The notes beneath the pieces were generated by a model. That model saw only the letters and a program-made list of their open reading frames with translations, searched no databases and was not told the DNA's origin. The position numbers were made by a program, and so were the translations under genes. This document shows, piece after piece, positions 54,788 to 63,664 of a stretch of 64,000 bases of DNA. Positions within the stretch are counted from its first letter, which is position 1. Each line of letters starts with the position of its first letter. Origin of the DNA: Halolactibacillus halophilus. Its GTDB lineage: Bacteria > Bacillota > Bacilli > Bacillales > Amphibacillaceae. The stretch is taken from positions 1-64,000 of the forward strand of contig NZ_FOXC01000010.1 in NCBI RefSeq assembly GCF_900115605.1, read 5' to 3'.

Positions 54788-56866
54788 ATGAAAAAGCTTA
54801 TAACCGCAGCTCTTGCTTTATTATTATTGTTAGTAGGGTGTTCAACAAACCAAACAGAGTCAAATGTAACAACCACATCAGGAGACTACTCAATCAAAAC
54901 AATTGAGGAGATCCCTCTCCACACGGAGTGGTCAGATGATGCTACATTTGTCACATTAGATAATGATGTGATAACAATTGACGGCAACAATGCAGTAAGT
55001 CAACAAGCAGGGGATGTATATATTAGAACTTCTGGTACTTATGTCTTCTCTGGCCAATATACGGCCGGATCAATTATTGTTGACCAAGAAGATGAGGGTA
55101 TTGTCAACCTTATTCTCAATGAAGCGACCATTGAAACAAGTCAATCGTCAGCAATTCAAGTTGAACAAGCAGATGAAACCATTATCTCAGTCGTCCCTGA
55201 CACAGCTAATCAACTTATATCAACGACAACAACAACCAACGACGACCTAACAGCCGTCTTGTATAGCAGCGATAATTTAGTCATCAATGGCAGCGGGACA
55301 CTAACTGTTACTTCTTCAAGCAATGATGCCATCACTGGTCGTGATGATTTATTCATTACTGAAGTTGATCTTTATGTAAATGCTATCGATGATGGTATTG
55401 TCGGTCGTGATCTCGCTTATATTTCTGATAGTACTATAACAGCGACTGTTGGTGGTGACGGCATTAAAACTACCAATGATGAGGAAGACCAAGGTAATCT
55501 CGTTATTCTTTCTAGTGATGTGACAATTAACAGTGATGCCGATGGCATTCAGAGTATAGCTTCTTTATATATCGAGGAAGGAAACTATGATTTGACAACT
55601 GGCGAGGGCCATCCCGATACCATTGACGTTCCAGTTGAACAAGGACACCAGCAACCTCAAATGCCTATTGAGGCTGATATCAATGTAATAAAAGATGAAT
55701 TAGTAAACAACAATACATTTTCAGCAGATGTTGAAGATGAGCTTAAAACAGCCGAATCGTTAGAAGAGATCCGTTTGATTCTTGAAGAAGCTGGTGAGTT
55801 AGAAGCTTTAACACCTCCTGGGGCAATTAATGAAGGGCCTGAACAAGGTGCAACACCTCCTGGTAGAAGGGAAATAGCAGGTGGTACTAATGACAGAATG
55901 CCTCCTAGAGATAATGACCAAAACGGTATAGCTCCAGACCTAGATGATGAAAGGGCGGATGAAACGAGTGAAGATACGTCGTCCACTAAAGGGTTAAAAG
56001 CAGGTAGCGACTTAGTGATTGTAAATGGTACTTTTTCAATTGATAGTTTGGATGATTCCATTCATAGCGATGAGACACTTACCATTGAAGACGGGGAATT
56101 CACACTATTAACAGGCGATGACGCGATACATGCTGATCGTTCATTAATAGTTAATGGTGGCTCAATTGATATTGATATGAGCTATGAAGGCATGGAAGCG
56201 AATCAAGTCACTATAAATGATGGCGTCCTTCATATTACCGCCATGGATGACGGGATAAATACCGGTATGGGTTGGAGTGATAATACAACAGACGAAGTCG
56301 GTTACCTTCATTTTAATGGTGGACAAACCATTATTGATGCTACAGGCGATGGTATTGATTCAAACGCTACAATTGAGCTAAACGATGGGCTGTTATTAAT
56401 TAATGGACCTACTACAATGAGAGAGGGTGCTATTGATTACGATGATACTTTCGAAATAAATGGTGGTACACTTATCGCTGCCGGAAACAGTAACATGGCC
56501 CAAGTCGCATCTGATACTTCTAATCAAAACGCGATTCTTTATAAACTGAATGATTTAGTAGCAAATGAAACAATCGCAATAACGGATAGCGACGGTAATA
56601 TTATCACTGCCTTCACACCGTCTAAATCCTATGACAGCATTGTCATTTCAACACCAGAATTACCTGTTGGTGACACTTATACTCTATTTACGGGCGCAAC
56701 AGTTGAAGGTGAGTCTGAGGATGGTTTATATACTGAAGGTAACATCATTGACTATGATACCTCTGTAACGTTTGAGTTAAACGACACAATCACACACATA
56801 ACGTCAGATGGTATTAGTGAAACCTCTCTTACCGTAATTGGTGATGGGGTAGGACCAAACGGATAA
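54788..56866 (+). CDS. Cthe_2159/DUF4353-like carbohydrate-binding beta-helix lipoprotein
   Basis: A 692-residue surface lipoprotein; signal peptide with lipobox LLLLVGCSTN. Two blocks (residues about 55-275 and 405-600) consist of short repeating strands with acidic turns, for example SSNDAITGRDDLFITEVDLY, DDGIVGRDLAYISDSTITAT, DDSIHSDETLTIEDGEFTLL and MDDGINTGMGW. The repeated D-(A/G)-I-x-(G/S/T) turn fits the calcium-binding beta-helix of Cthe_2159, which binds cellulose and pectin. Between the blocks, residues about 280-400, lies a disordered acidic and Pro/Gly-rich linker (LTPPGAINEGPEQGATPPGR). A final part of about 90 residues resembles the closing domain of these proteins. Ligand here is unknown. 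Confidence 0.75.
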   Translation: MKKLITAALALLLLLVGCSTNQTESNVTTTSGDYSIKTIEEIPLHTEWSDDATFVTLDNDVITIDGNNAVSQQAGDVYIRTSGTYVFSGQYTAGSIIVDQEDEGIVNLILNEATIETSQSSAIQVEQADETIISVVPDTANQLISTTTTTNDDLTAVLYSSDNLVINGSGTLTVTSSSNDAITGRDDLFITEVDLYVNAIDDGIVGRDLAYISDSTITATVGGDGIKTTNDEEDQGNLVILSSDVTINSDADGIQSIASLYIEEGNYDLTTGEGHPDTIDVPVEQGHQQPQMPIEADINVIKDELVNNNTFSADVEDELKTAESLEEIRLILEEAGELEALTPPGAINEGPEQGATPPGRREIAGGTNDRMPPRDNDQNGIAPDLDDERADETSEDTSSTKGLKAGSDLVIVNGTFSIDSLDDSIHSDETLTIEDGEFTLLTGDDAIHADRSLIVNGGSIDIDMSYEGMEANQVTINDGVLHITAMDDGINTGMGWSDNTTDEVGYLHFNGGQTIIDATGDGIDSNATIELNDGLLLINGPTTMREGAIDYDDTFEINGGTLIAAGNSNMAQVASDTSNQNAILYKLNDLVANETIAITDSDGNIITAFTPSKSYDSIVISTPELPVGDTYTLFTGATVEGESEDGLYTEGNIIDYDTSVTFELNDTITHITSDGISETSLTVIGDGVGPNG

Positions 56867-57044
56867 AAGTTCACATCATGTAAAAAACCAAAGAATTTAG
56901 CGGGAGCTAAATACGAGGATGGGCATAGTTCATATACCATTTTCCGTACCGATTGTATCCATAAACAACTCATCCATTTAGACAAGGTTATGGTCATTCT
57001 GATGTAAATAAGTCACTGTTTATAAAAATAAAGCTAGTCTCATT

Positions 57045-57080
57045 GAAGACCTAAGAACAGTTCTTAGGTCTTCATTTTTT
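57045..57080 (+). terminator. Terminator between beta-helix lipoprotein gene and relic
   Basis: A perfect 13-bp stem (GAAGACCTAAGAA with TTCTTAGGTCTTC), 3-nt loop, then ATTTTTTCT. Confidence 0.9.
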
Positions 57081-57240
57081 CTCTAAAATATATTTGAAGT
57101 GAACTACTTAAAACACGAGATATAACTTGAATTCTCGTTAATAGATCAACGGTATCAGAATAATCGTATTTTAAATCTTCCATTCGTTCATTGATGGTTT
57201 AATTCTTGAATTTTTTTACCTACACTTTCAAAGACTTAAA
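57064..57240 (-). pseudogene. Frameshifted fragment of unknown gene
   Basis: Two minus frames join to VFESVGKKIQELNH and INERMEDLKYDYSDTVDLLT then QVISRVLSSSLQIYFREKMK before TAA 57064-57066. The break near 57200 is a one-base frameshift. It reads like the helical tail of a small cytosolic protein but I cannot name the family. The 3' end lies in the terminator stem. Confidence 0.35.
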
Positions 57241-57362
57241 AAGCAGGTGACTTGCGCTAATTGACGTGTCTATTGGTTTGGTCTAAAATTAAGTTAGATA
57301 TTCGCTCTAACAAAATAAGCGCTGAAAATAATATTAAAATAGATGACTAACGGAGGTTTGGC

Positions 57363-57869
57363 ATGAATAATAATGATCGATTAGTAAGAATAAGGTATGC
57401 TCTTGATCTAAAAGATGAAGAAATGACAGAAGTTTTTGCTTTAGGTGATGAGAAGCTAACGGTAGAAAACGTTCGGGACATGTTTTTAAAAACGACTGAT
57501 AAAACAGCGGGTGACAATACTTTTACGGAAAATGAATACAAGACAACTTGCACCAATCAACAGTTAAATGCGTTCTTAGATGGCTTAATTATCTTTAAGC
57601 GCGGTAGACAAGATCCAGCGAAAAAAGCCCCGCAAACAGTTACGTTAACAGATGAGAATGTTAATAACGTTGTCTTAAAGAAAATAAAGATTGCTTTAAC
57701 ACTGACAAGTGATGATATCTTAGATCTTTTAGATCAAGTCGGTGTTTCAATTTCTACTAGTGAATTAAGTGCTGTCTTAAGAAAAGAGGGCCACCGTAAT
57801 TATAAGCCTTGTGGTGACCGATATATGAGGAATTTCTTGAAGGGATTGGCGCTTGAATACCGTCGTTAG
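57363..57869 (+). CDS. DUF1456 (YehS-like) protein
   Basis: A 168-residue cytosolic protein with two copies of a helical module of about 70 residues: RLVRIRYALDLKDEEMTEVF near residue 6 and VVLKKIKIALTLTSDDILDL near 101, each followed by a second unit (TNQQLNAFLDGLIIFKRGR; MRNFLKGLALEYRR). This duplicated R-x-(I/V)-x-x-A-L-x-L-x-D-x-(D/E) pattern is DUF1456. Function is not known. It is monocistronic between two terminators, with ACGGAGG before ATG. Confidence 0.85.
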   Translation: MNNNDRLVRIRYALDLKDEEMTEVFALGDEKLTVENVRDMFLKTTDKTAGDNTFTENEYKTTCTNQQLNAFLDGLIIFKRGRQDPAKKAPQTVTLTDENVNNVVLKKIKIALTLTSDDILDLLDQVGVSISTSELSAVLRKEGHRNYKPCGDRYMRNFLKGLALEYRR

Positions 57870-57922
57870 ATCAGGGAAGTAATGGTGCAGCATTCACAAA
57901 TACGCAAATAGACCTTAGAAAA

Positions 57923-57950
57923 AATCCGGATGATAACCATCATCCGGATT
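57923..57950 (+). terminator. Terminator of the DUF1456 gene
   Basis: A 12-bp stem (AATCCGGATGAT with ATCATCCGGATT) then TAATATTATT. Nearly the same hairpin and flank occur at 61438-61475. Confidence 0.8.
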
Positions 57951-58111
57951 TAATATTATTCACCTTTGATATTATAAATTCTTAATTCTTAATAATTTAG
58001 ATACCCACGATCAAACACATGCATGATCTATCATCTACAAATACATCTCATTGCAAGCGGGACTATAAGTGATTTGATGACTTAACTGGGGGCAATAAAC
58101 AGCTTCTTACA

Positions 58112-58534
58112 TTAACTACACGATTGACAAGTCCCGTAAACCTCCATCGAGTGACCAGATATCGTAAACCCTTCCTTTTCTGCTGCTTTAATTAAATCAT
58201 CAGACATTGGACAATGCTCAATAGGCAATAACTTACCGCAAGAACTACAAATCATATAGTGATGGTGCGTTTCTAGATTAATAAGCTTATAACCTGAAGT
58301 CGCACGGTCAATATTGGTTTTGTAAATAAGTTGTAGGCCATCTAAAAACTCTAAATTCCGATAAATCGTCGTTAAATTTATTGCTGAATTATATTGTTGA
58401 CATGCATATAATAACTCATCTACTGACTGTAACTTATTCTGATGTTTAATGAGTTGCTGCAAAATAATTTTCCGTTGACCAGTTACTCTTCCCCCGGCTT
58501 TTTTTATTTTTTCAACTAAATCTTCATATGTCAT
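58112..58534 (-). CDS. zur: Fur-family regulator, probably Zur
   Basis: A 140-residue metalloregulator. DNA-binding half shows GGRVTGQRKIILQQLI and NLTTIYRNLEFLDGLQLI; the His-rich hinge is ETHHHYMICSSC. Two C-x2-C pairs (CSSCGK and CQSCS) make the structural zinc site. Divergent placement from the zinc transporter genes, with a palindrome between, points to Zur rather than Fur or PerR. PerR would show an Asp-containing regulatory site, which cannot be excluded by eye. ATG 58534 follows AAAGGAG. Confidence 0.8.
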   Translation of the reverse strand: MTYEDLVEKIKKAGGRVTGQRKIILQQLIKHQNKLQSVDELLYACQQYNSAINLTTIYRNLEFLDGLQLIYKTNIDRATSGYKLINLETHHHYMICSSCGKLLPIEHCPMSDDLIKAAEKEGFTISGHSMEVYGTCQSCS

Positions 58535-58600
58535 AAATGCTTTTCTCCTTTCCTGTATGAGCTACTTGTTTTGTTTTATATATTTTCCAACTAAACCTGC

Positions 58601-58657
58601 TTGACATTTAATCATTACATAACATATAATAACCTTATTGCAAATGAATTGCAATAA
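58601..58657 (+). promoter_or_regulatory. znuA promoter with palindromic candidate Zur operator
   Basis: TTGACA (58601-58606), 18 bases, TATAAT (58625-58630). Just behind lies TTATTGCAA (58635-58643), ATGAA, TTGCAATAA (58649-58657), a perfect 9-bp inverted repeat that ends at the ribosome site. Its sequence differs from the Bacillus Zur box (core TCGTAATnATTACGA). Confidence 0.7.
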
Positions 58658-58670
58658 GGAGGGGGATAAT

Positions 58671-59573
58671 ATGATAATTAATGCTAAAAGAAAGACAGTT
58701 GTTTTATTAATGGCCGCTTTCATTCTAGCTATCATTTTGATTGGATGTAGTGAAGATACAACCAATAATGACGATGACAGCGATGGAGAGGTTAATTTAC
58801 AAGTTGCTGTATCAATTTTACCACAGGCTACCTTTGTTGAGAAAGTTGCAGGTGATTTAGTAGATGTAGTAACAGTGATTCCACCTGGTTCTAGTCCGGC
58901 TAATTATGAACCAACCCCAAAAGAAATGATGGCTTTAGAAGATAGCGCTGTCTACTTTGCTATTGGCGTACCGACTGAATCTGCAAATATTATGCCTGAC
59001 ATGGTGGATAATACTGAAGTAGACATTATAGAATTACAAAAAAATGTTGCAGAAGATTATGAGGATCGCTACTTTGATACAGAGAACACACAAAGAGATC
59101 CACACATTTGGTTATCACCGAAGCGAGTAATCGTAATGGTGGATACCATTAAAGAAAAGTTATCCGAATTGGACCCAGAGAATGCAGAAGTATATACGGA
59201 AAATGCAGAAGCATATATTGAAGAACTAAGTAAATTAGATACGGATATTAATAATATGTTTGCAGATATTGATAATTTAAACTTTATCATTATGCATCCT
59301 TCTCTAGGTTATTTCGCTGATGATTACGGTCTTACAATGACAGCGATTGAACAAGATGGTAAAACAGCAACCGCCAAGTGGATGCAAGAAGTTATTGACC
59401 TAGCAGTTGAACAAGATATACATGTCATATTTTATCAACAAGAGTTTGACTCTAATCAAAAAGATACCGTAGCAGAGGAGATTAACGGGAATGTAGTCGA
59501 ATTAAAACCTTTGTCACCGGACTATATTCCAAATTTACGAGCAATGGCTGAATCATTTTTAGAATCAGAATAA
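58671..59573 (+). CDS. znuA: Zinc ABC transporter binding lipoprotein
   Basis: A 300-residue cluster 9 binding protein; lipobox AIILIGCSED. Second and third ligand regions are normal: RDPHIWLSPKRV and IMHPSLGYFADDYGL. The first region reads PGSSPANYEPTPKEM, where the usual first His is Asn or absent. There is no His-rich loop. It is read as zinc from the divergent Zur gene. ATG 58671 follows AAGGAGGGGG. Confidence 0.83.
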   Translation: MIINAKRKTVVLLMAAFILAIILIGCSEDTTNNDDDSDGEVNLQVAVSILPQATFVEKVAGDLVDVVTVIPPGSSPANYEPTPKEMMALEDSAVYFAIGVPTESANIMPDMVDNTEVDIIELQKNVAEDYEDRYFDTENTQRDPHIWLSPKRVIVMVDTIKEKLSELDPENAEVYTENAEAYIEELSKLDTDINNMFADIDNLNFIIMHPSLGYFADDYGLTMTAIEQDGKTATAKWMQEVIDLAVEQDIHVIFYQQEFDSNQKDTVAEEINGNVVELKPLSPDYIPNLRAMAESFLESE

Positions 59574-59602
59574 AAAAAGCTCGTTAATTTTTAACATTTT
59601 TA

Positions 59603-59638
59603 AAGAAAACTTATTTTCATAAGTTTTCTTTTCTTTTT
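59603..59638 (+). terminator. Terminator between znuA and znuC
   Basis: A 12-bp stem (AAGAAAACTTAT with ATAAGTTTTCTT), 4-nt loop, then TTCTTTTT. A weaker hairpin (AAACCA/TGGTTT) follows at 59721-59746. Some read-through or a separate promoter must serve znuCB. Confidence 0.75.
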
Positions 59639-59817
59639 AAGCTTCTTGATACCCCCTCGGCTATAGTTGAGGTTCAGTAGAGCTTTAGCGCTGGAGTAAA
59701 AGAGTCTTAAATCACACATTAAACCATCCACTCACACTGGTGGTTTTGATTTGCGGTTTGATGCACAAAATAGACTAAGTTTTTTAGCCTTATCAATTAT
59801 TCATTGGAGGAAGTAGT

Positions 59818-60594
59818 ATGAATGTCATCCAAATACAAAATTTACACGTAAACTATGGTAAGATACAAGCTTTAGATAATGTGAATTTCAATATCAAACA
59901 AGGTGAATTTTTAGGTATTATCGGTCCAAATGGTGGTGGGAAAACAACCCTAATAAAAACTATTTTAGGGATGATTGAACCATCCAAAGGTGGGGTAACA
60001 ACCCATGAAGACACTGTAATTGGCTATGTTCCCCAGCTAACGACTTTTGATCGGAAGTTCCCAATCACAGTTGGCGAGGTCATTAAAACGGGACATTTAC
60101 CTAAACGGGTCATGCCGTTTTATAAATATTCTAAAGAGGCGAATCAACATGTCTTAGCAGTCATGGAACAACTAGATATTGCTGAACTATTTGATCGACA
60201 AATCGGACAACTTTCCGGTGGACAAATGCAAAAGGTGTTGATCGCAAGATCACTGATGAACCATCCAAATGTACTAATTTTAGATGAACCAACAGCAGGT
60301 GTAGATGAGGACTCACGAGCCCATATTTTTAAGATGTTGCAACAATTAAATACATCCATCACCATCATTATTATTAGTCATAACATTACGGCACTATCTC
60401 CTTATTTAGATAGAATTATCTATATTAATAAACAAGCGCATGTGCATTCAGACAACCATCCGACTTCAGGTGACGTAATGGAAGGAGACATGTGTCCGAT
60501 TGATTGGTTTATCCAAGGAGAAAAAATTACAAAAAATGAAGCTTATCAGGCTCATGATCAAAAACAAAAGATGGCAAGTGGGGTGAGAAAATGA
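59818..60594 (+). CDS. znuC: Zinc ABC transporter ATPase
   Basis: A 258-residue ABC ATPase: Walker A GPNGGGKTTLIKT near residue 38, YVPQLTTFDRKFPITVGEVI, signature LSGGQMQKVLIARSL near 138, Walker B LILDEPTAGVDED. A C-terminal segment MCPIDWFIQGEKI with Cys is typical of the Zn/Mn type. ATG 59818 follows GGAGGAAGT. It overlaps the permease gene by 4 bases. Confidence 0.92.
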   Translation: MNVIQIQNLHVNYGKIQALDNVNFNIKQGEFLGIIGPNGGGKTTLIKTILGMIEPSKGGVTTHEDTVIGYVPQLTTFDRKFPITVGEVIKTGHLPKRVMPFYKYSKEANQHVLAVMEQLDIAELFDRQIGQLSGGQMQKVLIARSLMNHPNVLILDEPTAGVDEDSRAHIFKMLQQLNTSITIIIISHNITALSPYLDRIIYINKQAHVHSDNHPTSGDVMEGDMCPIDWFIQGEKITKNEAYQAHDQKQKMASGVRK

Positions 60595-61406
60595 CGAATC
60601 TACTAAGTTATGCTTTTATGCAAAACGCTATAATAGCCGCTATATTAACAAGTGTAATCACCGCAATTATGGGGACGATCATTGTAGAAAAAAATATGGT
60701 CAGCCTAAGTAGTGGTATTGCACACACTTCCTTTGGTGGTATTGGTGCCGGTTATTTTCTTGGAATTGAACCCATTATAGGTGGATTGTTTTTTGCTGTA
60801 GGTGCCTCATTAGGTGCAAACAAGATACAAAAAAGTACGGGAGCGAATACCGGGACAATTACAAGTATGTTTTGGTCAACGGGAATGGCTTTAGGTATTT
60901 TATTTATCGCTTTAACACCTGGATATCCACCAGATATGATGTCTTATTTATTTGGAGACATTCTATCTGTAAATCGAGCCTATTTATGGATTATTGGTGT
61001 GTTAACCATCATCATTCTTATTGCTACATTATCTTATTTTGAGTATTGGAAACTGTATCTGTTTGATGAAAACTACGCTAAAGTGATAGGAATTAATATT
61101 AAGCATTTTGACATTGTCTTATATATTTTAATCGCATTGAGTATTGTCATTTTAATTAAAGTTGTAGGGATTATTCTTTCTCTTGCTATGTTAACTATGC
61201 CACCAGCGATGGCAAAAATGTTTACCCATAAATTAAAGAATATGATGCTGTTATCAAGTTTAATTGGTATGATATTCACGTTAGCGGGATTGATGATATC
61301 TTATTATTTAAATATCCCTTCTGGTGCAAGTATTATTTTATTTGGCGCTCTCTCGTATTTTCTTACAGTTAGCGTTAAAAAAGCATCTAAAAAATCCAAC
61401 ACATGA
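60591..61406 (+). CDS. znuB: Zinc ABC transporter permease
   Basis: A 271-residue ABC-3 permease of about eight helices with MVSLSSGIAHTSFGGIGAGY near residue 34 and IIKVVGIILSLAMLTMPPAM-like VVGIILSLAMLTMPPAMAKM near 185. A single permease gene means it works as a homodimer, unlike mntCD. Start overlaps znuC; a terminator follows. Confidence 0.92.
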   Translation: MTNLLSYAFMQNAIIAAILTSVITAIMGTIIVEKNMVSLSSGIAHTSFGGIGAGYFLGIEPIIGGLFFAVGASLGANKIQKSTGANTGTITSMFWSTGMALGILFIALTPGYPPDMMSYLFGDILSVNRAYLWIIGVLTIIILIATLSYFEYWKLYLFDENYAKVIGINIKHFDIVLYILIALSIVILIKVVGIILSLAMLTMPPAMAKMFTHKLKNMMLLSSLIGMIFTLAGLMISYYLNIPSGASIILFGALSYFLTVSVKKASKKSNT

Positions 61407-61437
61407 GGTTAACCTCTAACAAATAATGTTTAAGTAA

Positions 61438-61475
61438 AAATCCGGATGACCGTAATCATCCGGATTTCATATTAT
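61438..61475 (+). terminator. Terminator of znuCB
   Basis: AAATCCGGATGA pairs with TCATCCGGATTT around CCGTAA, then CATATTATTTTA. It is a close copy of the hairpin at 57923-57950. Confidence 0.8.
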
Positions 61476-61723
61476 TTTACTTTAGTTGACGGCCATTTGA
61501 AATCTTGTTTAAATAATTGTCTAATAGATGCAATGATATTCACCGATTACATAATGGAGTTTAAACACTTGTGCTACGCGTCGATCATAATTATAACTAT
61601 CTAAGTCTAACCAGTCGATTAGAAATAATCGACCATTATTTTTATCAGGAAAACTTCATGCTTTATTTTAGCAGCTACAGCCCTATTCTGCCCTACTGAA
61701 TGCCATAGTCATATCTTACCCTA
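61476..61723 (-). pseudogene. Gap with decayed coding fragment
   Basis: A minus frame between about 61655 and TAG 61521 reads KNNGRLFLIDWLDLDSYNYD then RRVAQVFKLHYVIGEYHCIY, clearly protein-like but without start and with stops on both sides. Family not recognised. A hairpin (GTCGATTA/TAATCGAC, 61614-61633) lies inside. Confidence 0.3.
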
Positions 61724-63643
61724 TTATTCTAATGAATAAGGTGCAGGCTTCTCTGCCACCATCTGTAAATCATGTTGTTCTTTTACGACGTATGCCATAC
61801 AAGTTTTTAAATACTCAGCTAAGTTCTGATCAGTACAGTAAACGTAACAACCTTTTTGGCCTCTCGTCATTAAAGTGCGATACGTATTTTTAATAATTTT
61901 ATCCGCAATTTTATCTGCTTCTTCTGGGTTATCTTTCGCTAACTTTTTAATCCCTTTTAAAGATTGATCGGTCTTTGCTCGCTTAGAATAGTCAGTGACA
62001 ATCTGATCATCTTCGTAGCGCATGTCATCTCCAATAATCACACCAATGTAATCAAATTCCAATCCTTGTGCTGTATGAATACACCCCGCTTCTTCTACCG
62101 ATGAATTATCAATTGCCCACGTTGTATTAAGATTCCAACTCATACCAAAGTCGTCAATCACAATATCGTGATAATCAACATTTCGACGTTCATTTTTAGG
62201 CCATTCCCAACAATAACCGGCCATCATTCGTGATTTATTGGCTAGTTTATTTTTTTCTTTGATTAACTCAAGCAACTCACTAGGACTATCAACTACTCTA
62301 AAATCATAATCCATACCAATAACATTTTTATTCGCTGTTTCTCTAATTTCAAGCACATCATCTAACCAAGCAATATAGCCATCTGATCCATCACATCTAA
62401 ATTGTGATACTAGTTCTCTTTTGATCACTTCTGATCCTAACGCATGAGCATATTCTTCAATTTCATCAATACTTCCCGCATCTGAGAAGGTCACTTTTTG
62501 GTGCTCATCAATAAAGAAAATAGACAACAAAGAACCATTAATGATTTCTTTTGTCTGATTTTCACCCATGTTTTGAAACATACCTGACTTTCGATTAAGT
62601 CGGTGTGCTTCATCTACAATTAAGACATCAAATTCATTCTCCTCAGCTTTAGTAAAGCTACCAGAACCCTTAAAAAGATTATTGATGTGTGTTTTCTTCA
62701 TCGTGCCTTGAAGTTTTGCGGCATACACTTCTCTTGGTGCTGAGTTTTTAGTAATATACATTGCCAAGCGGTCTTTATTGATAATTTCTACGAGCAAGTT
62801 AATTGCTAAAACTGATTTCCCCGTACCTGGACCACCTTCTACAATCATTGTTCTTTTCTTTTGATCTTTCATTGATTGTTTAAATAAAGCTAATGCTTCT
62901 TCAAAAAACACCTTTTGTTCATCAATCATATAGAACTCTTCATTACCCTGAATCATATTCTTTAAGGCATCTTGTAGTGATTTTGATGGTTTTATTTTCC
63001 CTTGGTCAATTTGAACAATTGCATCCGACTGATCTTTTTGTTTAATATATTGCTTCACGAATTTTCTAAGCTTATTAATCTCACCCTTCCGAAAAACAGG
63101 GGCCTTATCTATATAAAAACTATAACTTTTATCCGTTAGAGGGTCTTCCTCTTGAACAAAGTAATTATGCAAATACGCACATGGTACTAAGTTGATTTTA
63201 TTTGTTCGAACACTTTCATTAAAGTCTGTGATAAGGGCAGCATATGTATAGGCTTGATAAGATGGATGGACTGTCTCACGGATTCCACCACCGAGCGCTG
63301 TCTCAACAATAGCTTCTTTCCCTTCCACTTTATGAGCAAACTCCCATTGTTTTAATTCCACAATCATCACATTATCATTATGGCCATCATTCCCGGCTAT
63401 AATAAAGTCTACTCGTTTTGATGTATTTGGAATATTAAATTCAATCGCCACTGATACATCTCCTGGAATGTCGGGATCATACAAGACGTTGGACATCTTA
63501 GCTAATGAGTTTTCCCATGAACGAATTTCACTTTTCGTTGTTTTTCCGATTTTTTCTTGATAAGCCTTATATAAGTTATCAACTAATACTTCATTAATAG
63601 TATCTTCCCTAAAAGCCTTTGCGGTTGATTGATAGATAATCAT
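61724..63643 (-). CDS. DUF2075-type helicase with N-terminal PD-(D/E)xK-like domain
   Basis: A 639-residue cytosolic protein. Residues about 55-110 resemble a PD-(D/E)xK nuclease core: RVDFIIAG, then VMIVELKQWEFAH (E-x-K). The helicase part begins near residue 255: Walker A VEGGPGTGKSVLAINLL, Walker B FDVLIVDEAHRLNRKSG, then SIFFIDEHQKVTFSDAG and the late motifs GCIHTAQGLEFDYIGVIIGD and YRTLMTRGQKGCYVYC of the Schlafen/DUF2075 group (COG3410). Such proteins act on DNA or RNA and are often found near defence or mobile genes; here it borders a probable transposase. ATG 63643 follows AAGGAGAAAGAG. A perfect inverted repeat lies upstream at 63707-63731. Confidence 0.75.
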   Translation of the reverse strand: MIIYQSTAKAFREDTINEVLVDNLYKAYQEKIGKTTKSEIRSWENSLAKMSNVLYDPDIPGDVSVAIEFNIPNTSKRVDFIIAGNDGHNDNVMIVELKQWEFAHKVEGKEAIVETALGGGIRETVHPSYQAYTYAALITDFNESVRTNKINLVPCAYLHNYFVQEEDPLTDKSYSFYIDKAPVFRKGEINKLRKFVKQYIKQKDQSDAIVQIDQGKIKPSKSLQDALKNMIQGNEEFYMIDEQKVFFEEALALFKQSMKDQKKRTMIVEGGPGTGKSVLAINLLVEIINKDRLAMYITKNSAPREVYAAKLQGTMKKTHINNLFKGSGSFTKAEENEFDVLIVDEAHRLNRKSGMFQNMGENQTKEIINGSLLSIFFIDEHQKVTFSDAGSIDEIEEYAHALGSEVIKRELVSQFRCDGSDGYIAWLDDVLEIRETANKNVIGMDYDFRVVDSPSELLELIKEKNKLANKSRMMAGYCWEWPKNERRNVDYHDIVIDDFGMSWNLNTTWAIDNSSVEEAGCIHTAQGLEFDYIGVIIGDDMRYEDDQIVTDYSKRAKTDQSLKGIKKLAKDNPEEADKIADKIIKNTYRTLMTRGQKGCYVYCTDQNLAEYLKTCMAYVVKEQHDLQMVAEKPAPYSLE

Positions 63644-63664
63644 AGTCTCTCTTTCTCCTTTCAA

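Larger units (their letters stand above)
56867..57362. other. Intergenic region with terminator and decayed fragment
   Basis: Contains a plus-strand run near 56900-57000 that reads AKYEDGHSSYTIFRTDCIHK without start, a terminator hairpin at 57045-57073, and the minus-strand relic at 57064-57240. No intact gene. The DUF1456 gene's ribosome site (ACGGAGG) ends the region. Confidence 0.35.
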
